Origin: Pelethousia sp034933245
GTDB taxonomy: Bacteria > Bacillota > Clostridia > Christensenellales > CAG-138
Direction of reading: 5' to 3'
Assembly (NCBI GenBank): GCA_034933245.1
Contig: JAYFNX010000004.1
Span: forward strand, 21,099 to 85,098
Length of the DNA stretch: 64,000 bases
Part shown: one piece after another, positions 33,301-41,638 of the stretch
Layout: each line of letters starts with the position of its first letter
How positions within the stretch are numbered: position 1 is the stretch's first letter
The notes under the pieces: model-generated
Told to the model about the DNA's origin: nothing
What the model saw: only the letters and a program-made list of their open reading frames with translations
Databases searched by the model: none
Position numbers and translations under genes: made by a program

Positions 33301-34330
33301 CCTTATCAGCATTCAACCTTTGGCTGCAATCACAGGCCTGGCGGGCGGCACGGCCAAAACGGCGGCCTCCCTGGGCTTGCCCAGCATGGTGACGATGGAG
33401 ACGAGCGGCGGGAACGTGGCCGCAAGCGTGGTATGGGACGTAAACGCAAGCAGTTACGACCCGCATAACAGCGCAGAGCAGACCTTTATGGTGGATGGCG
33501 ATGTAACGTTGCCCAGCGGCGTGGTCAACCCCAACGGCGTGTCACTAAACGCCACCATCAGTGTGACGGTGATGGCGGGGTCGCAACCAAACACCCATAT
33601 CATCACGGCAACGGCGGACAGCAACGGCAGCATCAGCCCAAGCGGCGCGGTATCCGTCACCCGAGGCAACAGCCGCACGTTTACCATCACGCCGGATCTT
33701 AATTACAGCATCGCCTCCGTTACTGTGGATGGCGTAAATCAGGGGGAAATATCCTCCTACACGTTTGTGAACGTAACCGCACCCCATACGATTCGCGCAT
33801 CCTTCCGCTACGTTAGGGACTCCTCCGATTCACCCCATATTTTTCGCACGCTAACAGATAGCGCTACGGGCATCACCGTTTCGGGCTATATCCACCCGGA
33901 CGCAGCGCTGACGATCCATCATACGGTTCTTCACGCTGCGGAGAGATGCGTTGCCTGTGACGCCATCCGCTCGGCGCTATCGGACCATGGTTTCATTACG
34001 CTGATGGATAGGGACATTTCACTTTCCCACGACTTTACCGGCCCTCTTACCATCACGATTCCCGTGGGGAACGCCTACGACAACCAGACAATAACCATTT
34101 TGCATTGCGCAAACGGTACGCTACATACTTATTCTGCCACGGTAAGAGATGGGGAAGCGACCTTTGTCGCTGCCAGTCTTTCACCCTTTGCAGCATTCGC
34201 AAGCGGAAGCCGGGCGGGCATTCCGAAGACAGGCGACAGCGGCGGGTTCCCGGCGTGGCTCGGCCTGATGGCATCGGGTATGCTGCTTGGGCCCCTGCTG
34301 CGGCGCAGACCGAAGAAACGCGCTCGATAA
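30326..34330 (+). CDS. Large cell-wall-anchored protein: glycine-rich AGIGGG repeats, three Fn3 domains, IPKTGD sorting signal
   Basis: A 1334-residue secreted protein. A signal peptide covers residues 1-31 (KRFSSLLLCAAMVFVLLPVSMPAVARAA). Residues about 60-510 hold ten AGIG(G/A/S)G repeats separated by units such as GGSITINGGTINAIG, which could stack as a beta-helix. Residues 610-715 resemble a HYDIN-like beta-sandwich. Three fibronectin type III domains fill 716-988 (SAPQNF...LTNGTEYTFQVRAV). An Ig-like domain and a divergent InlB-type repeat follow. The end is IPKTGD, a hydrophobic helix and KKRAR, a sortase signal. Translation appears to start at TTG 30326, with AGGAG 8 bases upstream; the next ATG would cut into the signal peptide. 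Probably an adhesin or matrix-binding protein. Confidence 0.9.
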   Translation: MIRKRFSSLLLCAAMVFVLLPVSMPAVARAAGPSLSGTVDMGSFGVDGGGTITIPAGSIVTLTNTGGRSYTNVRIVCETGVDLTLNNVEINNVDYECACALTFSGTGNTLSFLGDNRLRSGNQQPGVKVETGAALTIQEGPSGSGTNTLSVWGGNGGAGIGSGNGNDCGQITIKSGRIYAEGGKSGAGIGGGDYEPGYHGVIIIDGGNIEARGGGADDGHGGAGIGGGGGGDGGSITINGGTINAIGSDGAKWAGAGIGGGGCKSLTEGGGHGGIITINDGTITAQGGRCDQNGGGAGIGGGHCGNGGSITINNGTIIAKGGRGALRGGGAGIGGGYADENATQKGMGGNIIIRRGNIKAYGGSSDDNGGGAGIGGGAGNYGDCGAGAAMEIYGGIIEAYGGGSISGGGAGIGGGNGGYGDRIFMTNAVIKADGGAKAAGIGGGGNGRGPQNPNHLLTYASKIEINGGTITANGGSGGAGIGAGYSQTASGIFIKGGSINAVGGSGAYRIGHGADSNSTWDCMPRNSAGEAVYRTQVTLFGVNAKKQVKRIKCSIGYNTDNTYTDDNGKIYLYLAQLATATSVTTPDDYYMGNAVASNSETSFTFYTLKQNASIVPTSITFDAKDLGYWEQTEQPFAITNSNDFPTDTLNAVILGTDFEIVSGLNCALAANETATVKVRPKTGLSAGTHTGTLSIQATASTGSWLTAALSFTVNAVEPSAPQNFSVTPGNGEAALSWTAPLSDGGSAITRYEVSKDGGTSWANASSNTGHTFTGLTNGMSHTFNVRAVNSAGPGPEATVSCSLVGSPTAPTINFAIGGDGFVNLTWQAPSNDGGAAITYYEVKVGDSAWTDVGNVLTYTASGLTNGTEYTLQVRAGNRYGPGTAAIATAIPRSKIGPPSAPQNFAATPGNGQVVLNWLVPLDNGGSSITGYQISHDNGASWADVGDVLTHTYTGLNNGTEYTFQVRAVSSGVGEGAAATVTATPQAVATDKTLISIQPLAAITGLAGGTAKTAASLGLPSMVTMETSGGNVAASVVWDVNASSYDPHNSAEQTFMVDGDVTLPSGVVNPNGVSLNATISVTVMAGSQPNTHIITATADSNGSISPSGAVSVTRGNSRTFTITPDLNYSIASVTVDGVNQGEISSYTFVNVTAPHTIRASFRYVRDSSDSPHIFRTLTDSATGITVSGYIHPDAALTIHHTVLHAAERCVACDAIRSALSDHGFITLMDRDISLSHDFTGPLTITIPVGNAYDNQTITILHCANGTLHTYSATVRDGEATFVAASLSPFAAFASGSRAGIPKTGDSGGFPAWLGLMASGMLLGPLLRRRPKKRAR
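30790..31870 (+). repeat. AGIGGG-encoding repeat array
   Basis: Ten imperfect copies of a unit encoding GGAGIGGG followed by a strand of type SITINGGTI.A.GG, spaced about 80-130 bases apart, with an eleventh degenerate copy (RIGHG). The GGC-rich DNA gives long antisense open frames that are artefacts. Confidence 0.85.
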
Positions 34331-34662
34331 AACGGGCATCCGTTTTGCTGGGCATCCCCAGGTATGCCCAGCGAACGCCTGCGCACACTACCTTGCGCAA
34401 GCGTAAAACGACGCCATCCGAATTCCCTTCGTCCTTAATGACTGCCCAGCGTGGAAGGGCTATTGAACGGAGAAAGCCGGATTTTGAGAAGGCGCTTTGC
34501 ATGATCGCAGGTTGTGCGCTGCCAAAAGGGCATTCCCAGAGGGAATGCCCTTTTGCATGGCCTTTTTATTTAAGAAATTTGAACAAGCGGATCGGGAAGC
34601 AGAAGAATGATCGCGTTCCCGACAGCCTGCTGACAAGTGCAGGCCCCCAAAACGCCAAGCGC
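34331..34662. other. Intergenic stretch with terminator
   Basis: Between convergent genes. Holds the terminator at 34524-34554; nothing else is supported. Confidence 0.6.
34524..34554. terminator. Bidirectional terminator
   Basis: AAAAGGGCATTCCC, loop AGA, GGGAATGCCCTTTT. A perfect symmetric 14-bp stem that can serve the wall-protein gene and the convergent gntR gene. Confidence 0.9.
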
Positions 34663-35382
34663 CTATCTTATCACAAAGTGGGTTGCGCTGTTTTCGTTGA
34701 CGAGCCGCTTGATGTCTTCCTCGGTGCTGATCATATGGCGGCGTACGGCAATCTCCCCCGCTTCTCTGTCGCGGTTGCGCAAAGCGTCTAGTATCGCCTG
34801 ATGGTCCGCGATATGGCGGTCCATGCTGGTATTCGCTTCGATTAGGAAATCTTTGTATTTTCCTATGGAATAGGCAAGGGAGTCCACGAACTTTAAGAGC
34901 AAAACATTGCCCGACATCTCAGCTATACGGGTATGGAAGCTGGTGCCGGCCGTCGCCCATGGCTTCCCGGAAAGTACGGAAGCACGCAGATCATCCATAG
35001 CCGTCTGCACAAGCTCGATCTCTTCGTCGGTCCCGCGGGAGATCGCCAGGTCCAAAGCCAGCAGCTCCATTGCCGTGCGGACCTCCATGATTTCAGAAAT
35101 GGTAACATATGCTTCCATAACAAGAACGCCGTTCTTATTCATGATGAAATTCGCTATAGGCGCGCAGAGAAAAGTGCCTCTGCCGGGAATGGATTCGAGT
35201 GCTCCGTTAATGCTTAGCGCTTTGAGGGCTTCGCGCACACTGGTACGGCTTACCCTAAAGGATTCGGATAGAGCTTCCTCCGTGGGCAGCTTGTCACCGA
35301 CCCGGAGGTTGTTATCCTGAATGTATTGAATGATGGAATTTACGACCTGTTCCGACAGGGAAATACGCCTGATGACGTCCAT
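34663..35382 (-). CDS. GntR-family regulator, FadR/FCD subgroup
   Basis: A 239-residue repressor. The winged helix is LSEQVVNSIIQYIQDNNLRVGDKLPTEEALSESFRVSRTSVREALKALSINGALESIPGRGTFL, the standard GntR pattern. The C-terminal all-helical FCD domain (EVRTAMELLALDLA, FHTRIAEMSGN, DHQAILDALRNRD) contains the Asp and His residues that bind metal and organic acids in this subgroup. FCD regulators often control TRAP transporters and catabolism of acids or amino acids. The TRAP operon about 1 kb away is the probable target. GGAGG precedes the ATG. Confidence 0.94.
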   Translation of the reverse strand: MDVIRRISLSEQVVNSIIQYIQDNNLRVGDKLPTEEALSESFRVSRTSVREALKALSINGALESIPGRGTFLCAPIANFIMNKNGVLVMEAYVTISEIMEVRTAMELLALDLAISRGTDEEIELVQTAMDDLRASVLSGKPWATAGTSFHTRIAEMSGNVLLLKFVDSLAYSIGKYKDFLIEANTSMDRHIADHQAILDALRNRDREAGEIAVRRHMISTEEDIKRLVNENSATHFVIR

Positions 35383-35515
35383 GATTCTCCTCCAATATCT
35401 GACCAGATTGCCGTACGCGATAGAAAGAGAACGTAATCAGTACAAGCCAATTTCATAGAAAGCGGAATGTTGGATTTCGGTCAACGTCCTGCGGCGTACC
35501 TGCGAAAGGATTGAC

Positions 35516-35580
35516 AATGCATGTATGTAAGTAATGCATTGGGCTGATAAGATTATACTACAAAGTTACGTACATACCAA
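35516..35580 (-). promoter_or_regulatory. gntR promoter and flanking inverted repeat
   Basis: Read on the minus strand: TTGGTA, 17 bases, TATAAT (35552-35580). An inverted repeat AATGCAT...ATGCATT spans 35516-35540 just downstream of the -10. A GTATGTAC-like string lies in the spacer. Either may be the GntR autoregulatory site. Confidence 0.65.
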
Positions 35581-35634
35581 CTACAGGATACCGGCAGGAT
35601 TATGCATCCGGCGGGCACTTCGGTTGTAAAGGGA

Positions 35635-35919
35635 TTACCTGTCTTTTGGGGAAGAAGAAGCGCCGGTGGTTGGTGCACCGGCTTCGTGAAGGGTAGCTTC
35701 TTCATCACGCCGGCGCTGTTGTTCGGCCCGTGTAAGCTCCCAGGGTTTGAAAAAACGGTCTAGCAAAAACAGGAGTGCTCCCAAAGCACCTAAAACATAG
35801 ACGGCCGGGGATATGGAACCGGCCCCTTGCCTGAGAAGCAGCCAAATCGGGATCAGGCATAGCATGGCCAGCGGCAGGAATGCTTTTTGCACGCGCCTGT
35901 TTAACAAAAATCGTTTCAT
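35635..35919 (-). CDS. Small two-helix membrane protein
   Basis: A 94-residue protein. A basic N-terminus (MKRFLLNRRVQK) is followed by two hydrophobic helices at about residues 13-30 and 38-53. A charged tail rich in Arg and Glu ends in a Ser/Pro/Thr-rich stretch. No family recognised. A ribosome site (AAGGAGC) lies upstream of the ATG. It lies between gntR and the divergent TRAP operon but shows no link to the transporter. Composition and ribosome site support a real gene. Confidence 0.62.
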   Translation of the reverse strand: MKRFLLNRRVQKAFLPLAMLCLIPIWLLLRQGAGSISPAVYVLGALGALLFLLDRFFKPWELTRAEQQRRRDEEATLHEAGAPTTGASSSPKDR

Positions 35920-36354
35920 GATGAAAGCTCCTTGCCAGGATAATCGACGCCTTTAACTAAAATGCGCATAGATCGGATAATATTTTATTTCCTATGTAGG
36001 CATAAGTCAATGAAAAAATGCGCGGCAAACTTGCCCGCTGGCGCAGAAAGCCAGCTGAGGCGGCAAATTACGTTAAAAAAGAAACAAACTAAAAAATTAT
36101 AGGGTCAGCAAGGAAATTTAAACTTATAATGACTTTATTGTGATTTTATGGTTGACAAAGTACAAATATACGTTTATCATACAAATCAACAAATGAATAA
36201 ATTGTGAATCCAAGTTCAAAAAATTCTAAAAAAACCATTTAAAAAAATAAGCGCCAATACCCAGCACTATTTAAATTGAATTTATTTATGTGTGCCTATG
36301 TGTGCAATAGCACGGGGGCATTCAAAAATAGGAAGCAAGACAAGGAGGAGAGAA
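35920..36354. other. AT-rich regulatory region of the TRAP operon
   Basis: Strongly AT-rich from about 36050 to 36290. Holds the TRAP promoter at 36152-36180. No gene seen. Confidence 0.6.
36152..36180 (+). promoter_or_regulatory. Promoter of the TRAP transporter operon
   Basis: TTGACA at 36152-36157, 17 bases, TATCAT at 36175-36180. The 5' leader to the first gene is about 170 bases and AT-rich. Confidence 0.75.
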
Positions 36355-36888
36355 ATGGATTATTTGGGCAATATTCAGAACAAAACGTTGAAAATAATCT
36401 ATAAGGTTATTATCAGCGTTCAAAGGTTCGCAGCTATGCTTGTGGGCATCGCGGTTCCTCTGATTGTTGTATATCAGGTGCTGCTGCGCTATGTTTTCAA
36501 GTCTCCGCTGATGGGCATCGAAGAGTTGCTGATATTCTTTATCATCTGGCTGTACATGTTGGGCGGGTCTGTCGCTTCTGAGCAGCGTAATCACATCGAG
36601 TGCGGAATTCTAACGCTCTATATAAAAAAAGACAGCCATATGAAGCTGTTCCGATGCTTCAAAAGCGTGTTCTCCATGGCGGTGTGCGCTTGGTTATTGT
36701 ATTGGGGTTACTGGTATTTTTCCTATTCTTTAAAAATGTGGAAGATCAGCGATATTCTCCATATTCCAATGTTCTTTGGCGAAAGTGCCATATTCATTGG
36801 TTTCCTGCTGATGTTCTTCTTCGGAATGCTGGAGCTGATCGACAACTTTGTTGCTTATGCTAAATGCAGAGAGGAGAAAGCCGAATGA
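36355..36888 (+). CDS. TRAP transporter small membrane subunit (DctQ type)
   Basis: A 177-residue protein with four hydrophobic helices. The block VYQVLLRYVFKSPLMGIEELLIFFIIWLYMLGGSVASEQRNHIECGIL is the hallmark of DctQ. It forms the membrane complex with the large DctM subunit and drives Na+- or H+-coupled uptake of a ligand captured by the binding protein. The ATG at 36355 follows AAGGAGGAG; an in-frame extension from 36292 has no support. Its stop overlaps the dctM start by four bases. Confidence 0.92.
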   Translation: MDYLGNIQNKTLKIIYKVIISVQRFAAMLVGIAVPLIVVYQVLLRYVFKSPLMGIEELLIFFIIWLYMLGGSVASEQRNHIECGILTLYIKKDSHMKLFRCFKSVFSMAVCAWLLYWGYWYFSYSLKMWKISDILHIPMFFGESAIFIGFLLMFFFGMLELIDNFVAYAKCREEKAE

Positions 36889-38192
36889 GCACCTTGACTG
36901 TTGTGGGCGTTACCATCCTGCTTCTTATCGTACTGCTGATGTTGAGCATTCCTCTGCCGTATTGCTTCGGGGGCGCACTGGCATTCATGGCTGTTTTCGG
37001 AGATGTCACGATGAAGAGCATGATGCTCTGGTCGTTTTCGCAGTGCACAGGTACCGTCCTTCTTGCAAGCCCCATGTTCATTCTTGCGGGAACCTATATG
37101 GGCGGCAGCGGCATTGCCAAACGGCTGCTGGATCTAGCGGACGCCTTCGTTGGCCGCATCAAGGGCGGTCTTGGCGTGGTGGGCGTTGTTACCTGCGCTG
37201 TCATCGGGGCAATCAGCGGTTCCGGCTTTACCGGCGTCGCGGCCACTGGCCCGATCATGATTCCCCGTATGGAGGAGCAGGGGTATCCCCGTGGGTTCGC
37301 TACTGCCCTGGTAACGGTTTCCTCCGTTTTGGGTTTGCTCATCCCGCCCAGCGCCATTATGGTGATATACGGCTGGGTAACCGAAACGTCTATACTGGCT
37401 TGCTTCCTTTCCACGGTAATTCCCGGTTTGCTGGTCACCTTGCTCTTCTGCATCATCAACATAGTGGAGTGCAAGAAGTTCGATCTTACGGTTATGCCGA
37501 AGATGAAGTTTAAGCCAAAGATGAAAATGATTGCCGCCCGTTCGGGCGTTGCCGTTCCTGCTCTGCTGATGCCTGTCATAATCCTTGGCGGCATTTATGG
37601 CGGCGTTTTCACGCCTACCGAAGCTGCGGCGGTAGCGGCGGTATATTCCATCCCCGTAGGCCTCTGGATATACAGGTCCATGAAGCTCAAGGACGTTAAA
37701 AAGATGACATTTGATGCGGTGTGTTCCATTGGCGCCATCATGGTCATGATTTTTGTGTGCCTGATGCTTGCGCAGACACTGGTTATGCTGCGGGTTCCGC
37801 AGGCAATTATTGACCTTATATTCGGCCTAACGACCAACAGAACCGTGATCCTCATTATCGTCAACCTGTTTCTGTTTATCGTGGGCATGATCGTCAACGA
37901 TTCCACCGGTATGCTGATCTGCGCGCCGCTGCTGTTGCCCCTGATGACGCAGATAGGCGTATCCCCCATCCATTTTGCAGCCATCATGGGCGTGAACTTG
38001 GCAATGGGCGGCGTAACGCCTCCTTACGCGAGTATACTTTACCTCGGCATGCGTATTGGAAACTGTGAGTTTAAAGATATCTTTGGACCCACGGTGAAAC
38101 TACTGATCTTCGGCTATGTTCCCGTTGTGTTCCTCACCGCGTTCATTCCCGAGATCTCCCTGTGGCTCCCTCGTATTTTCGGATACTGCTAA
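36885..38192 (+). CDS. TRAP transporter large membrane subunit (DctM type)
   Basis: A 435-residue permease with about 12 hydrophobic helices. Recognised by SIPLPYCFGGALAFMAVFGD, GGSGIAKRLLDLADAFVGRIKGGLGVVGVVTCAVIGAISGSGFTGVAATGPIMIPRMEEQGYPRGFATALVTVSSVLGLLIPPSAIMVIYGW and PLLLPLMTQIGVSPIHFAAIMGVNLAMGGVTPPYA. The ATG at 36885 overlaps the DctQ stop (ATGA), indicating coupling. Substrate class cannot be read from this subunit. Confidence 0.95.
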   Translation: MSTLTVVGVTILLLIVLLMLSIPLPYCFGGALAFMAVFGDVTMKSMMLWSFSQCTGTVLLASPMFILAGTYMGGSGIAKRLLDLADAFVGRIKGGLGVVGVVTCAVIGAISGSGFTGVAATGPIMIPRMEEQGYPRGFATALVTVSSVLGLLIPPSAIMVIYGWVTETSILACFLSTVIPGLLVTLLFCIINIVECKKFDLTVMPKMKFKPKMKMIAARSGVAVPALLMPVIILGGIYGGVFTPTEAAAVAAVYSIPVGLWIYRSMKLKDVKKMTFDAVCSIGAIMVMIFVCLMLAQTLVMLRVPQAIIDLIFGLTTNRTVILIIVNLFLFIVGMIVNDSTGMLICAPLLLPLMTQIGVSPIHFAAIMGVNLAMGGVTPPYASILYLGMRIGNCEFKDIFGPTVKLLIFGYVPVVFLTAFIPEISLWLPRIFGYC

Positions 38193-38271
38193 AGCGCATA
38201 CGGCCATTCGCCGGCGGCCGGCGGCGGATGTTCTGTAAACAAAAATGATCTTGCAGAAAAGGAGAGCAACA

Positions 38272-39303
38272 ATGGCAAGAATTTTGACTTATGAAGAAGT
38301 AGTTAACCTTATTAACATGAGTGACGTTGTCAAGTCCGTAGAGGATACCTTCCGGGGCCTTGGCGACGGCACGGTGATTAACCCCACAAAAGTAACACTC
38401 GATCTGGGCGAGGCAGCCGAGTGGCCCCCCTATGACGGATTTTTCAATGCAATGCCCGCTTATATCGGCTATCAGGATATAGCTGGAATCAAATGGGTCG
38501 GCGGCATTCTCGGCGATCGCAAGAAAGCCGGCCTGCCCTTTATTTGTGGCATGATACTGCTTGCGGATCCTAAACTCGGCGTATTTTATGCAGTAATGGA
38601 CGGCGCCCATATTACAAATCTGCGCACCGGCGCCCAGACTGCCATTTCCCTTAAGTACATCTTCAAGAACAAAAAGTCCATCCGCATCGGCCTTTATGGC
38701 GCCGGTATGCAGGGCCATACCCAGACCGAAGCGATCGCGGACGTATTTGACATCGAAGAACTCCGCGTATACGATGTATACCGCCCCGCAGCTGAGAAGT
38801 TTGCGCAGGACATGAAGGACATCGTCAAGGGAAGGATCATAATCTGCGATAATCCCGAAGATGCAACCGATGCAGACGCGCTGATCACAGTAACGCAGGC
38901 CAAGGACGCCTTCCTTAAGGAAGAATGGATCAAGCCCGGGACAGTGGTATTCCCCATGGGCTCCTATAAGGAGATCACCGACGGCGTTATCCTGCAGTCT
39001 GATATGATTGTTGTAGACCATGTCGGCCAAGCACTCCATCGCGGCGCCCTGAAGGATTTAAATCACGAAGGCAAGATTACCGAAAGGAACATTACCACCA
39101 CCATAGGCGAGCTGGTTAACGGCAGTGTTGATCTGGGGGATGTTTCCAGCAAGCGCATTCTTTGCATCCCCATCGGCACCGGCGCTATGGACGTTGCCGT
39201 TGCAGGTATCGTTTATAAGCGTGCCTGCGAGCGCCATATCGGCTTTGACTTTGACTTCAACGGCGAAAGCTTCAAAGAAGATATGCCCCGTAAGCTGCTG
39301 TAA
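38272..39303 (+). CDS. Ornithine cyclodeaminase/mu-crystallin family protein
   Basis: A 343-residue NAD(P)-dependent enzyme. The Rossmann motif IGLYGAGMQGHTQTEAI lies at about residue 138. The substrate side includes MPAYIGYQDIAGIKWVGG and GAHITNLRTGAQTAISLKYI. The family includes ornithine cyclodeaminase, ketimine reductase, alanine dehydrogenase and enzymes that reduce cyclic imines or dehydroamino acids, so the exact reaction is open. Located between dctM and dctP in the operon, it probably acts on the imported compound or its first product. AAGGAGAG precedes the ATG at 38272. Confidence 0.88.
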   Translation: MARILTYEEVVNLINMSDVVKSVEDTFRGLGDGTVINPTKVTLDLGEAAEWPPYDGFFNAMPAYIGYQDIAGIKWVGGILGDRKKAGLPFICGMILLADPKLGVFYAVMDGAHITNLRTGAQTAISLKYIFKNKKSIRIGLYGAGMQGHTQTEAIADVFDIEELRVYDVYRPAAEKFAQDMKDIVKGRIIICDNPEDATDADALITVTQAKDAFLKEEWIKPGTVVFPMGSYKEITDGVILQSDMIVVDHVGQALHRGALKDLNHEGKITERNITTTIGELVNGSVDLGDVSSKRILCIPIGTGAMDVAVAGIVYKRACERHIGFDFDFNGESFKEDMPRKLL

Positions 39304-39357
39304 ATAACCCCGTAACCCCATTTACCCAAACGAAAGAACAGGAAAGGAAGAGAGAAA

Positions 39358-40428
39358 ATGACCAAGAAAATTATCGCGTTGATGATGATTCTGGCGCTGG
39401 CTATGTCTTTTGTAGCCTGCACTGGCGCCACCGAAGCTACTGCAACCGAAGAAACCCCTGCAACTGAAGAAGCCGCGGCTGAAGCCCCCGCAGCTGCCGA
39501 GGAAACTGTTACGCTTTCCCTTGCGCACATTCGCCCCGAGGGTTCCTCCGCAGATATCGCCATCAAGGCGTTTGCGGCGGAAGCTACTGAACTGAGCGGC
39601 GGCACGCTGCAGTTCGAAATCTATCCCGCTTCGCAGCTCGGCGAGTATACCGTGGTGCAGGAGCGCGTCATGATTGGCGATGTCGATATGCAGATCGCGT
39701 CCATCGGGACCAACATCGATAAGTTATTTGGTATGTCCAATGCCGCTTACCTATGCAGCAACTGGGAAGAGGCAAAGGTCGTATTTTCCGAAGGCAGCCC
39801 GCTGATCGAAGCGTACAGGGCCAAGCTTGATGAGTATGGGCTTACCTATCTCTGCGGTTATCCGCTTTACTTCGGCGGCATTGCTTTGGCGGTTGATCCT
39901 GTGGATCCGACCAACCCAAACGCCAGCAACGGCATCAAGATTCGGGTGCCTTCCATGACCACCTTTGAAAAGTGCGCGGAGACCCTTGGCTATCTGGCTA
40001 CGCCTCTCGCCTCTTCCGAGACCTTCACCGCGATCCAAACCGGCGTTGTTGACGGCGCAATCGGCATGGGCGCCGAGGGTTATTATAGCAACATGGCGGA
40101 TCTGATCAAGTATTATCTGCCCATCAACGATCACTTTGAACAGTGGTATATGTATATTAACAGCGAAAAGTTTAACGCCCTTTCTCAAAACCAGCAGGAA
40201 GCGCTGACCACCGCTGCCGCGAATCTTCAGGCCAAACGCTGGGAGACTGCGGAAGCCGAAACGGCCGAATATGAGCAGAAGTTTCGGGATGCCGGCACCG
40301 AAGTCGTCGAGTTTACCGATGAACAGCTTGCGGCATTCGCCGCGGCCGTCCGTGAGAAGGTATGGCCTCTGATCTCCGAAGAATACGGCATCGAAATTTG
40401 GGAGCAGGCTACTGCCGCTATTCACTAA
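39358..40428 (+). CDS. TRAP transporter substrate-binding lipoprotein (DctP type)
   Basis: A 356-residue lipoprotein. The signal peptide ends in lipobox FVAC, followed by a Thr/Glu/Ala-rich linker to about residue 48. The binding fold starts TLSLAHIRPEGSSADIAIKAFAAEATELSGGTLQFEIYPASQLG. The segment NGIKIRVPSM holds the Arg that in DctP proteins pairs with the ligand carboxylate. This points to an organic or amino acid ligand. The SBP follows the OCD-family gene, an unusual gene order. AGGAAAGGAAG precedes the ATG. Confidence 0.94.
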   Translation: MTKKIIALMMILALAMSFVACTGATEATATEETPATEEAAAEAPAAAEETVTLSLAHIRPEGSSADIAIKAFAAEATELSGGTLQFEIYPASQLGEYTVVQERVMIGDVDMQIASIGTNIDKLFGMSNAAYLCSNWEEAKVVFSEGSPLIEAYRAKLDEYGLTYLCGYPLYFGGIALAVDPVDPTNPNASNGIKIRVPSMTTFEKCAETLGYLATPLASSETFTAIQTGVVDGAIGMGAEGYYSNMADLIKYYLPINDHFEQWYMYINSEKFNALSQNQQEALTTAAANLQAKRWETAEAETAEYEQKFRDAGTEVVEFTDEQLAAFAAAVREKVWPLISEEYGIEIWEQATAAIH

Positions 40429-40467
40429 TACCAAAACGTAACGATACCTTCCCTTTATCCGATTAAA

Positions 40468-40504
40468 TGCGCTTCCGGCATTCGTTCTGGATGCCGGAAG
40501 CGCA
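40468..40504 (+). other. Perfect 14-bp hairpin between dctP and the DMT exporter gene
   Basis: TGCGCTTCCGGCAT (40468-40481) and ATGCCGGAAGCGCA (40491-40504) around a nine-base loop. No T run follows, so it is better read as an mRNA-stability or read-through-limiting element than a terminator. Confidence 0.75.
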
Positions 40505-40611
40505 CGAGCTGATGTACCGAAAACCCAAGGATAGGCAAGGCTTTCAAGGAAAAGAGACAGGAGAATAAGAACGGAACCTGCTAAGATGCAAAATAAAGAG
40601 AGGCAGCTCGT

Positions 40612-41517
40612 ATGACAGGACTTTCCAACCATATGCGGGGAGTCATAATGATTATTTGCGCAGCATGTAGCTTTTCTGTGATGAATGTGTTTTCCAGATT
40701 AGCAGGAGACGGCGTATCCGCCATGCAAAAAACGTTTTTGCGCAATGCTGTGGCAATCCTTGTTATTTTGGCTATCCTGGCGAGGGAAAAAAAGCCTATT
40801 CGCATACGGAAAGGATGTTTGCCATACCATATTTTGCGTTCTTTGTTCGGAACTTTAGGCGCTATAGGGAATTTTTATGCAGTGGATCATATGATCCTGT
40901 CGGACGCGACTGTTTTAGTGGAGCTTTCCCCTATTTTTATTATCATTTTTTCTGCACTGATTCTCAAGGAGAAAGCGACATGGAGACAGTGGGGAATCAT
41001 TCTATTGGCGTTTGTGGGGGCCGCACTCGTTATCAGACCGTCGGGAACGGGGCTTGTCTCAATAGCGGCGCTGGTTGCTTTGAGCGTAGCCGTATTTGCC
41101 GGCGTTGCATATACAATGCTGCGCTTTTTAGGGCTCCGCGGAGAGGATGGATCGATTATTATTCTGTTTTTCTCTGTGTTCTCCTGTGCTGCTTGCCTCC
41201 CTTTTGTGCTGATGGCGTATAAGCCGCTTACGGCGGCACAATTCTTTTTTATGTTGGCGGCATCCATCTTCGGCTGCTGCGGGCAGCTTTCCGTTACAGC
41301 CGCGTATAGATATGCGCCAGCCTCAGAAATATCCGTATTTAATTACTCGTCCGTTGCATTTTCCGCTTTGCTTGGCTGGACGATATTCGGCCAAATAGCC
41401 GATTCACTCAGCTATTTCGGTTACTGCATCATACTGGCGGCGGTAATGTTGATGTTCCTTGTGAACAGGAAAAAGGCGCGTGAAGAGGCGCATGCGAGGG
41501 AAAATATACAGGTTTAA
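40612..41517 (+). CDS. EamA/DMT-superfamily transporter
   Basis: A 301-residue protein with ten hydrophobic helices in two EamA halves (first half MIICAACSFSVMNVFSRLAGDGVSAMQKTFLRNAVA, second half beginning near ALVALSVAVFAGVAYTMLRFLG). Members export amino acids and related metabolites or act as permeases. It lies between the binding-protein gene and cyuA, which suggests efflux of a product or by-product of the pathway, for instance an amino acid. Ligand unknown. GAGAGG lies upstream of the ATG. Confidence 0.9.
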   Translation: MTGLSNHMRGVIMIICAACSFSVMNVFSRLAGDGVSAMQKTFLRNAVAILVILAILAREKKPIRIRKGCLPYHILRSLFGTLGAIGNFYAVDHMILSDATVLVELSPIFIIIFSALILKEKATWRQWGIILLAFVGAALVIRPSGTGLVSIAALVALSVAVFAGVAYTMLRFLGLRGEDGSIIILFFSVFSCAACLPFVLMAYKPLTAAQFFFMLAASIFGCCGQLSVTAAYRYAPASEISVFNYSSVAFSALLGWTIFGQIADSLSYFGYCIILAAVMLMFLVNRKKAREEAHARENIQV

Positions 41518-41638
41518 ACCAGCCGGATCTGCGATTCGGCATATATGTAGAAGGATTGGTGGTATAGGACCGGCAAGGACATGGGTAAAACGTTGACCTT
41601 GCTGGCGATTTACCAAGAATCCATAACTAGGAGGAAAT

